40,202 nt of DNA from CAZRIE01 sp964600075 (GTDB taxonomy: Bacteria > Bacteroidota > Bacteroidia > Flavobacteriales > Flavobacteriaceae). The position numbers and the translations under genes are program-made. This document shows positions 9,184 to 15,074 of this stretch, in pieces. Numbering within the stretch: the first letter of the stretch is position 1; every line of letters starts with the position of its first letter. The notes under the pieces were generated by a model that made no database searches, was not told the origin of the DNA, and saw only the letters and a list, made by a program, of their open reading frames with translations. The stretch is from assembly GCA_964600075.1 (NCBI GenBank), contig CAZRIE010000031.1, positions 1 to 40,202 on the forward strand. Reading direction: 5' to 3'.

Positions 9184-9226
9184 CCAAATTACTGGTAGAT
9201 GTCATAGTCTACAATGATTTGGATCA
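9184..9226 (-). promoter_or_regulatory. Crp/Fnr-type box, promoter of PepSY-like copy 2
   Basis: TGATTTGGATCA (9215-9226), 23 nt, then TAATTTGG on the minus strand (9191-9184). The arms are perfect, the -7 element is a variant. Confidence 0.5.
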
Positions 9227-9271
9227 GTTCATCAATTTTAAATTCTGTAATTAATTTTGGTTTCTCACAAC

Positions 9272-9314
9272 TGACCTATATCATATGTTATCAGTGGTAT
9301 AAGAATTAGTTTTG
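9272..9314 (+). promoter_or_regulatory. Crp/Fnr-type box plus -7 of the flavin protein gene
   Basis: TGACCTATATCA (9272-9283), 23 nt, TAGTTTTG (9307-9314), a full match to TAnnTTTG. The ATG at 9337 follows 22 nt after the -7 element. Confidence 0.75.
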
Positions 9315-9336
9315 AAGTAATATTTAAAACGGGACA

Positions 9337-9792
9337 ATGAGAAGAAACTTAGAAAAAAAGGAAGGTATTAAACTTCTTGAAAACAATTATATCGGTCAAT
9401 TGGCCTACGTTTTGGGGGTAAGTCCGCACATTGTGCCGATTACTTACTACTACGATAAGGCTACCCATACTATTACATGCTACTCTTCAGAAGGACACAA
9501 ATTAAAGTCTATGCGCAAAAACACTTTGGTAGCCCTTGGTGTGAATGAAATAACTTCGGTAGCGGATTGGCAATCGGTACAGGTGCATGGTACGTTCGAA
9601 GAGCTAGAAGGTATCAATGCAAAACACATGTTACATGAGTTTTGCGAGGGTGTAAAAAGTATCTTGAAGCGCACCAAGGGAAAAGAAGCGCAATTCATCA
9701 GCGAGTTTTCCGCCAAAATAGAAGCGGAGAAAATACCAGTTGTATTTCGTATCAAAATCGATGAAATTACCGGAAAATCGAGACAGTTTTAA
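9337..9792 (+). CDS. Pyridoxamine 5'-phosphate oxidase-like (Nim-type) flavin protein
   Basis: 151 residues, the length of the small split-barrel FMN proteins (Pyridox_ox_2/NimA-like). The N-terminal helix and strand (LLENNYIGQLAYVLGVSPHI), the PITYYYD strand, the YSSEGHKLKSMRKNTLVALGV phosphate-binding part and the VQVHGTFEELE strand are in place. Relatives bind FMN or F420 and reduce small molecules; true PLP biosynthesis is unlikely because PdxH is longer. Expressed from a strong candidate Crp/Fnr promoter, in line with a stress or low-oxygen role. A second copy may lie in the assembly gap. Confidence 0.85.
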   Translation: MRRNLEKKEGIKLLENNYIGQLAYVLGVSPHIVPITYYYDKATHTITCYSSEGHKLKSMRKNTLVALGVNEITSVADWQSVQVHGTFEELEGINAKHMLHEFCEGVKSILKRTKGKEAQFISEFSAKIEAEKIPVVFRIKIDEITGKSRQF

Positions 9793-10031
9793 AGGTGTCA
9801 TGACTGACCACTATTATTTATTCCTGAAAAGGCAGCATTTAGTTTTAGTGAAATTTCTAAACTTCGTGGCATGCTAATCAAAAAATTCTGCGACATCGGT
9901 ATAACTGATGTCCCTTCTTATGTGGTAAAAATGCTTCCTTGGGCGAAATGTACAACCGATTGACTTTAAAGGCAGTGCATATTCCAAATAGTTTTGCAAC
10001 TACCGCCAATACTTTATTGACTTCTCAAATA

Positions 10032-10370
10032 CTACTGTAGCACACTTACCTGAAAATCACCCACTACCTGAAGTTCTACATCCGCATTCATAAGCACAAG
10101 AATATATGCTAAATGAGAAAGCCTACAGTCGCTTATGATTTCCTTTTCGATTCCGCTGAAGACAGGCCTAAAATGTTTGCCAATATCCATGCCGGAGGTT
10201 TTGCCGACATTAATTGCCCTGACCATGGCCTCGTTAATCTGATTGGGCTTAAGACCCTGTTTCAACAAATCGCTAGCCAAATATTTCATGCGCAAACTAT
10301 AATAGAAATCCATAAAGTGGACAATACTCTCCGCAGGCTTGTATTCATTTGTGAAAATAGTTATTTCCAA
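10032..10370 (-). CDS. Unknown cytoplasmic protein
   Basis: About 112 residues, no signal or membrane segment; mixed alpha/beta with a conserved-looking core (INEAMVRAINVGKTSGMDIGKHFRPVF). I do not recognise a family. The only start that gives full length is TTG at 10370; an ATG at residue 19 is the alternative. Last gene of a likely three-gene operon after the sigma-like factor and the helical protein (52-nt gap). The 239 bases between this gene and the flavin protein gene show nothing I can name. Confidence 0.55.
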   Translation of the reverse strand: MEITIFTNEYKPAESIVHFMDFYYSLRMKYLASDLLKQGLKPNQINEAMVRAINVGKTSGMDIGKHFRPVFSGIEKEIISDCRLSHLAYILVLMNADVELQVVGDFQVSVLQ

Positions 10371-10422
10371 TACCGTTTTTTTTATTTTCAGTTGTTAGGG
10401 TGAATTTTATCGCCCCGAAGGC

Positions 10423-10821
10423 TCAAAGTTTCTTCGCATACCCGAATACCATTTTTTTAAATTCCCTGAAATCACTTATAAAGGTTTCCATTCCATTTTT
10501 AAGGTTCCGGTGTTTTTCCCGATACTGACCATCGGAAAGGCCTTTCTCGCCATTTACCAAAAGGGACAATAGTTTTTCGTGGTCGATAATGTCATTCGCC
10601 AAATAGTCAAAAAGGTTTTCATGGACCATGTCCAAATTTTGGAGCATTTTTCCATAATCGGAAGCCTCGGTCTCCTTTTTTTCCAGTAAATCGGCAAAGA
10701 ACCTGGTCTCATCCTTCCAAAAGGCAATCGTTTCTTGCCATTCCCTACTTTCTTGGTGCAATACATCCAGTCCTGCCCCTAATAATAATTCTGTTTTCCG
10801 ATTTGAAGTTATGGTTTTCAT
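10423..10821 (-). CDS. Small helical protein, unknown
   Basis: 132 residues, almost entirely alpha-helical and charged, with spaced acidic and His residues (ESREWQETIAFWKDETRFFADLLEKKETE near 24-52). The pattern resembles a four-helix bundle; a hemerythrin- or ferritin-like fold cannot be shown because the needed His/Glu sets are not clear. It starts 24 nt after the stop of the sigma-like gene, so the two are co-transcribed; the pairing suggests it may modulate that factor. Confidence 0.65.
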   Translation of the reverse strand: MKTITSNRKTELLLGAGLDVLHQESREWQETIAFWKDETRFFADLLEKKETEASDYGKMLQNLDMVHENLFDYLANDIIDHEKLLSLLVNGEKGLSDGQYREKHRNLKNGMETFISDFREFKKMVFGYAKKL

Positions 10822-10845
10822 AAGGCAATATTTTTTATGCTCTAT

Positions 10846-11613
10846 TTATGGTTTAAATCGATTAAAAAAACTGGCTTGCAGGCTTTTTCGGGCAGTCTCT
10901 ATAAGGGTTTCTACTTCCTTAATAGTGAGGTTCTGTATTTTGGCGATTTCTTCCAGTTCAAATTGATGTTCGCTAAATAACTCGAAAACCGCCCGCATTT
11001 CTGCAGGCAATAAGTGCAATGCCATATGGGTATGCTTTATAATGTTTTCCTCGCCCAGCTCGCGATCCAATTCTGCTATAAAATCTTTGGTGTCATCTTC
11101 CACGAAAACATGATTCAGTACATAATCGTTCTTTCGGTAAGAAATATCGTCAAGGTCCTCCAGCATAACCAGATCGCCACCTCCGTCGGTGCTGAATTTT
11201 TCTTCCATGGCATCCCATTCCGGTTTGGAATAATCATCAATATTTTTGAAGAAGAAGGTGTCGAATTCCTCTTCTACCAAAGTATCGTCCAACAATTCAT
11301 TCGCTTTTTTGAATAACCATAGGTGCAAATTCTCTTTGTTCGCTACCTCATCAAAATGGTCATGGACTTCAATAAAAAGCTGATCTATAAAATCATCCGC
11401 TTTATATTTTCCGATATCGATTTGTCCCTTTATTAAAGCTGCTTTCAATCTTTTTTGTACGAATCGTTTCACTTTGGGCATCGCTTTTAAGAGTAGGGCG
11501 TTAAAAGCTGTGGTGTCACCTTCCTTTTTAAAACGTGTCAAATCGTAAAATGTGCTCGCCACGAATACGTGAAATTCCCGCTGTTGTCTGTTGTAATCGA
11601 TAGTGTCTCCCAT
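10846..11613 (-). CDS. Divergent sigma-70-like factor
   Basis: 255 residues. The C-terminus (about 195-252) is a clear sigma region 4: ALHLLPAEMRAVFELFSEH, then the helix-turn-helix LEEIAKIQNLTIKEVETLIE and ARKSL. The N-terminal part (about 30-115) looks like a weakly conserved region 2 (FNALLLKAMPKVKRFVQKRL, then a LFIEVHDHF helix). A long acidic linker (about 115-185) separates them. Longer and more acidic than ordinary ECF factors, so it may be a sigma factor of an unusual class or a regulator derived from one. No anti-sigma membrane gene is adjacent. First gene of a three-gene operon behind a TGA-N6-TCA site, suggesting a cascade from the Crp/Fnr regulator to this factor. Confidence 0.75.
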   Translation of the reverse strand: MGDTIDYNRQQREFHVFVASTFYDLTRFKKEGDTTAFNALLLKAMPKVKRFVQKRLKAALIKGQIDIGKYKADDFIDQLFIEVHDHFDEVANKENLHLWLFKKANELLDDTLVEEEFDTFFFKNIDDYSKPEWDAMEEKFSTDGGGDLVMLEDLDDISYRKNDYVLNHVFVEDDTKDFIAELDRELGEENIIKHTHMALHLLPAEMRAVFELFSEHQFELEEIAKIQNLTIKEVETLIETARKSLQASFFNRFKP

Positions 11614-11633
11614 AATTGCGTTTTAGTATATCC

Positions 11634-11676
11634 CAAAAATGCAAACTTGTCTTGAAATACAAAATGATATAAATCA
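11634..11676 (-). promoter_or_regulatory. Crp/Fnr-type box of the sigma-like operon
   Basis: TGATATAAATCA (11665-11676; minus strand TGATTTATATCA), 23 nt, then CATTTTTG on the minus strand (11641-11634), one mismatch from TAnnTTTG. Confidence 0.55.
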
Positions 11677-12279
11677 GTGGCAACCTTTTTTGAGGCGTAA
11701 AAATCGGAATACCAAAAAAATAGGCGGGACTGAAGGGCATCACTTTTTTTAACTAAGCCCTACAAAAACATTTAAAGAAAATAAAAACGATAATCGCATG
11801 AAATCAAATGCACAGACAAAACAGGATATGGTGTTGCAATACTATCCTGAATTCGTTTTTTTTGGGAAAAAATAAAAAAATCGCTAAAAAGCACTGTATT
11901 TTAAGGGTATACTTAAAAAGTAAACGTTCATTAAAAATAACACATTACGGATTTAGTACTCTTTGTGAGTACTCAACGATAAGAAAAGAAGAGGTCACGG
12001 ACACCCTTTTATAGCGTTTGAATCTCGAACGAATGTAGCACTATATTCACGTCAAGTAAGGTTCAGTATAAGTCGAAATCGCGTCGAAGAGCTTCTTCTA
12101 GATCATTTTAGAAATAAGATGGTGTAAAGGCTTGATTAGAAGCATAAACAAATTCAAATGTGTTTTAGGAAACAGGATGCCTTGGTCTCCTGTTTATGTT
12201 TTTAGTCGTTTTCGAGTTTAGCAGTCGTATTAAGTTCATAAAACCAAAGGAAATCTTGGCCTACTATTCTTCTATAATT
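11677..12279. other. 600-base intergenic stretch with hairpins and a possible BON gene stub
   Basis: No convincing gene. A 25-codon frame at 11798-11875 on the plus strand begins MKSNAQTKQD, like the start of BON-domain stress proteins, and then stops; it may be a stub of a lost gene. An AGTACTC/GAGTACT hairpin lies at 11955-11973. AAACAGGA/TCCTGTTT at 12170-12195, followed by a T-rich run, may be a plus-strand terminator. Confidence 0.35.
12170..12203 (+). terminator. Possible terminator hairpin
   Basis: 8-bp stem AAACAGGA/TCCTGTTT with a 10-nt loop, followed by ATGTTTTTAG. No named gene precedes it on the plus strand, so it could end an unannotated small RNA or belong to a decayed gene. 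Confidence 0.35.
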
Positions 12280-12777
12280 TTATCCTGCACTTTCAAGTAG
12301 CGCTTCCATCTTATCCAATTCATAATCGTAACTGCGAATAAGCATTAAGAAATGGCCATTATTCAAAGTTTTGAGATAGCCAGTCGCTTTGTTCTCTTCT
12401 ATACCCAATCCCCTCAAAATGCCATAAGGTCCGGAGGTTATTTCCCCTAGGGCCTTTCCATCCAGATCATTCAGAAATTGTGGTACCAATGCCCCAGCTA
12501 TGAACAACGTTCCTATTTCGGGATTGCAAAAAAGCCCAAAATGAGCATTAGCACCCAAAGAGCCTTTCCAATATCCTTTCATCGCCTTCCTTGATTTAAT
12601 AATTTCTTTGTTATTGGCAATACATTCTTGCCCCGATTGCCCAAGAACGGATAACTGTAATTGCTCTGAAGCATTCGTATGGATTTGTTTTATTGCACCT
12701 TCAAGCTGCCATAGATGTTGGTAACTCATTATTAAAAAATGCTTTTGCTCTTGTTTTTTAATCTTTGATCTCATCAT
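12280..12777 (-). CDS. YflT/DUF1269-like general stress protein
   Basis: 165 residues. The C-terminal half has the pattern of heat/general-stress YflT-type proteins: a small-residue segment (IGTLFIAGALVPQFLNDLDG, GPYGILRGLGIEENKA) and a final helix-strand GYLKTLNNGHFLMLIRSYD. The N-terminal half is a helical cap (SYQHLWQLEGAIKQIH). Cytoplasmic or membrane-associated; molecular role unknown in the family. It diverges from the YtxH operon across one shared TGA-N6-TCA palindrome. Start could also be the ATG at 12729. Confidence 0.6.
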   Translation of the reverse strand: MMRSKIKKQEQKHFLIMSYQHLWQLEGAIKQIHTNASEQLQLSVLGQSGQECIANNKEIIKSRKAMKGYWKGSLGANAHFGLFCNPEIGTLFIAGALVPQFLNDLDGKALGEITSGPYGILRGLGIEENKATGYLKTLNNGHFLMLIRSYDYELDKMEALLESAG

Positions 12778-12824
12778 TTCAGGAATGTTTGATAAATAAA
12801 TTGGTTTGGTTCATTCCAAGAACG

Positions 12825-12867
12825 CTAAATTAAAAAGCTTCATACATCTGAAGAATGACCAAAGTCA
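12825..12867 (-). promoter_or_regulatory. Shared Crp/Fnr box, leftward promoter
   Basis: Palindrome TGACCAAAGTCA (12856-12867; minus strand TGACTTTGGTCA), 23 nt, then TAATTTAG on the minus strand (12832-12825). Same palindrome also serves the rightward promoter. Confidence 0.5.
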
Positions 12868-12898
12868 TTTCAATAACATTTTTATTGCTTTATTTTTG
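12856..12898 (+). promoter_or_regulatory. Shared Crp/Fnr box, rightward promoter of the YtxH operon
   Basis: TGACCAAAGTCA (12856-12867), 23 nt, TATTTTTG (12891-12898), full match to TAnnTTTG. Start codon of the YtxH gene is 41 nt further on. Confidence 0.75.
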
Positions 12899-12939
12899 AA
12901 TAGAAATTTAAATGGATCAATAATCTAAATATCAATATC

Positions 12940-13269
12940 ATGACAAACGATAGTGGAAATGTATTGCTTGCCGTATTAACTGGGGCAATAATCGGAACAG
13001 GAATAGGAATTTTATATGCCCCCGATAAGGGTGTCGAGACCCGCCACAAAATCAAACAAAAAGTTGATGAAACTAGCCATGACCTTGCAGAGCGTATTTC
13101 GCACGCCAAGGATGAGCTTACAAAAACCGCAAACGAGAAAAAAGATGTCTTTGACCGCAAATTGGACGAGGCCATCTCAACTATGAGCTATAAGGCCGAT
13201 GATATTATCGCCACCCTGGAGCACAAACTGGAAGAACTCAAAAAGAAAAGTGCCCAACTGCAAAAATAA
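12940..13269 (+). CDS. YtxH domain protein
   Basis: 109 residues. A single N-terminal membrane segment ends in the YtxH hallmark GTGIGILYAPDKGVETR (about 19-35); the rest is a long charged helix predicted to form a coiled coil. YtxH proteins are envelope-associated general stress proteins. First gene of a three-gene operon (5-nt gap to the next) transcribed from a class II Crp/Fnr-type promoter. Confidence 0.88.
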   Translation: MTNDSGNVLLAVLTGAIIGTGIGILYAPDKGVETRHKIKQKVDETSHDLAERISHAKDELTKTANEKKDVFDRKLDEAISTMSYKADDIIATLEHKLEELKKKSAQLQK

Positions 13270-13274
13270 GAAGC

Positions 13275-13619
13275 ATGGCTTTTGAAGAATTCAAACAAGA
13301 CCTCATAGGAGCGGAAGCCGATATGAGGTCTTATATAGAAAATAGCGACAAATACCTCAGACTAAAAATCTTTAAAGTACTGATGCGCTTTGTAACAAGT
13401 ACAGCACAGTTTCTGTTGATAGGTACCGGTATCTTCTTTGCACTGCTTTTCTTGTCGTTCGCCGCGTCTTTAGCCCTTTCAGAAGCCTTGGACAGTTATT
13501 ATAGTGGGTTTATTATTATTGGAGGTTTTTATGCGGTTATTGGTATTCTGTTCTATGTTTTCAGGGAGCGCTTGAACACTCCTATCCTAAAAAAATTCTC
13601 CAAATACTATTTCGAATGA
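13275..13619 (+). CDS. Phage-holin-like / DUF1469-type membrane protein
   Basis: 114 residues: an amphipathic N-terminal helix (about 1-35), two membrane segments (about 50-72 and 80-100) and a basic tail, the plan of the Actinobacteriophage holin III/DUF1469 group that usually accompanies YtxH genes. Probably an envelope stress protein and not a lysis holin. Its stop overlaps the next ATG (ATGA). Confidence 0.8.
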   Translation: MAFEEFKQDLIGAEADMRSYIENSDKYLRLKIFKVLMRFVTSTAQFLLIGTGIFFALLFLSFAASLALSEALDSYYSGFIIIGGFYAVIGILFYVFRERLNTPILKKFSKYYFE

Positions 13620-13882
13620 GTACGTCTAGAGAATACAAATCTTTTGAGGAAATAGACCAACACCTAAGTGTTTTAAAACTACAGCGCGAAATTGACCAAG
13701 AAAGCCTGAAACTAAATTTCTACCGGGCCAAGGGCGATTTAGCTCCGAGTAAATTGTTACAAGGTTTGGGCACCTCCTTAACCGAGAGCAAAACATGGAA
13801 AAATGTGCTTGTGGTTTTTATTGCCAAAAAAGTATTGGGTATTTTTCAAAAAAGACGGGAGAGACGATTACTAGAGGAGTGA
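13616..13882 (+). CDS. Small operon protein (DUF6327-like)
   Basis: 88 residues; starts in an ATGA overlap with the membrane protein gene. The N-terminus SFEEIDQHLSVLKLQREIDQE and a following helix match the small proteins that form the third member of flavobacterial YtxH/holin operons (DUF6327 from memory, not verified). A short hydrophobic stretch (NVLVVFIAKKVLGIF) suggests membrane contact. Function unknown. Confidence 0.75.
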   Translation: MSTSREYKSFEEIDQHLSVLKLQREIDQESLKLNFYRAKGDLAPSKLLQGLGTSLTESKTWKNVLVVFIAKKVLGIFQKRRERRLLEE

Positions 13883-13890
13883 CTATTTTG

Positions 13891-13972
13891 TCATTCTGAG
13901 CGTAGCGAAGAATACCACGCACTACCACGCACCGTTGCTCCGACAGACAGATTCGTCGTGCCTCGGAATGAA
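13891..13972. repeat. Imperfect palindromic intergenic element
   Basis: TCATTCTGAGCGTAGCGAAG at the left end pairs imperfectly with CATTCCGAGGCACGACGAAT read on the other strand at the right end; inside is a direct repeat ACCACGC. Such hairpins are dispersed between convergent genes in Bacteroidota genomes, and this one sits between the YtxH operon and the response regulator, where it may act as a two-way terminator. Confidence 0.6.
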
Positions 13973-14003
13973 AGAAACGGGGAGTAATGATCAACTAAAA
14001 ACC

Positions 14004-15074
14004 CTACTTAAAATCCGCTACGTTTAGTAATTTTTTCTTGTCTAGAAGAATAATCCTTCGGCCACTATCGGTCGTAATCAAGCCTTCATCCTTAAAATCG
14101 GATAGGGTGCGAATGGCCGTTTCGGTGGCGGTACCGATCATACCTGCAAAATCTTCACGGGGAATACCCATACCTTCATCCGCATGGTCTTTGACCATAC
14201 CTTTATCATACAGCTCTAAAAGGGCCTTGGCGGCTCGTTGCCGAACCGAGGCAAAGGCCATATCTACCAGTTGTGACTGCAACTCGATTAGATCATTGGA
14301 AAGCATACTAATGAACTTCTGTGAGATTACATGATTACCGGAAAGCAATTTTATAAAATCCGTTTTGGGTATGGCACAGAGTTCCGCGTCCTCCAAAATA
14401 ATCGCATTCTCGACATATTTTCCGGTTGTATTCAATAACGATAGTTGGCCAATAAAATATCCGGCGGTATGAATGCCGGTTACCAATTCTTTGCCAGCTT
14501 CGGTACTTTTATAGGTTTTTACAACACCGCTCTCAATAAAATAGAGCGAATGGGCATTATCTCCTTCCCAAAAAATAATATCCTTCTTAGTATAACTTTT
14601 AAGCGCATACTCTTGAGAAAGGCTTTCTAGATCCATATACTGTGAAGCTTCTTCCAAAAAAGCATTGATACCTTCCAAATTTTTGGCGATTTCTTTTTTC
14701 AGAAAATCATTCTTTTTCAACCGACAGGCAATGGCCTCCAGTAGCTCCTCCTCCTCAAAAGGTTTGGTAAGATAGTCATCGGCACCGAGGTTCATTCCCA
14801 AACGCATATCGGCTCTATCGGTCTTTGCCGTTAAGAAAACAAACGGAATGCTGGCCGTACTACTATCGCTTCCCAGAGTTCGCAATACATCGAACCCGTT
14901 CATTTGTGGCATCATAATGTCACAAATCACTAGATCAGGAGCGAACTCTTTAGCCTTTAGCACCCCTATTTTGCCGTTTTTGGCAGTAGCCACCTCATAA
15001 TTAGCCAATTCCAACATTTCGGCCGTATTCTCGCGCACATCATGGTTATCTTCAATTATTAATACTTTTTTCAT
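14004..15074 (-). CDS. Response regulator with receiver, cNMP-like and Crp/Fnr DNA-binding domains
   Basis: 356 residues. Receiver domain 1-120 with acidic E8/D9, phospho-acceptor D52 (VICDIMMP) and K104 (LTKPF). A Crp-type beta-roll follows (about 150-265), then a Crp winged helix (about 275-350). The recognition helix GTATETAIRTLSDFKDEG aligns with FNR/CRP so that E318 and R322 match the Glu and Arg that read the TGA half-site. It is therefore the best candidate to bind the TGA-N6-TCA sites in this window. Its start overlaps the end of the kinase gene by 23 nt, so the two are coupled partners. Predicted activator. Confidence 0.93.
   Translation of the reverse strand: MKKVLIIEDNHDVRENTAEMLELANYEVATAKNGKIGVLKAKEFAPDLVICDIMMPQMNGFDVLRTLGSDSSTASIPFVFLTAKTDRADMRLGMNLGADDYLTKPFEEEELLEAIACRLKKNDFLKKEIAKNLEGINAFLEEASQYMDLESLSQEYALKSYTKKDIIFWEGDNAHSLYFIESGVVKTYKSTEAGKELVTGIHTAGYFIGQLSLLNTTGKYVENAIILEDAELCAIPKTDFIKLLSGNHVISQKFISMLSNDLIELQSQLVDMAFASVRQRAAKALLELYDKGMVKDHADEGMGIPREDFAGMIGTATETAIRTLSDFKDEGLITTDSGRRIILLDKKKLLNVADFK

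Larger units (their letters stand above)
7819..9336. repeat. Imperfect tandem duplication around the gap
   Basis: Unit 1 (7819-8512) and unit 2 (8614-9336) each hold a PepSY-like gene and an upstream region with two palindromes and a plus-strand TAnnTTTG element; the non-coding parts align almost base for base (for example TTTTGAAGTAA before the start site in both). The duplicated unit may have included the flavin protein gene. Confidence 0.8.

Noticed and set aside
11808..12014. 68-codon plus-strand frame
   Set aside because: Composition is that of random AT-rich DNA, and it overlaps the BON-like stub in another frame and both arms of a hairpin.
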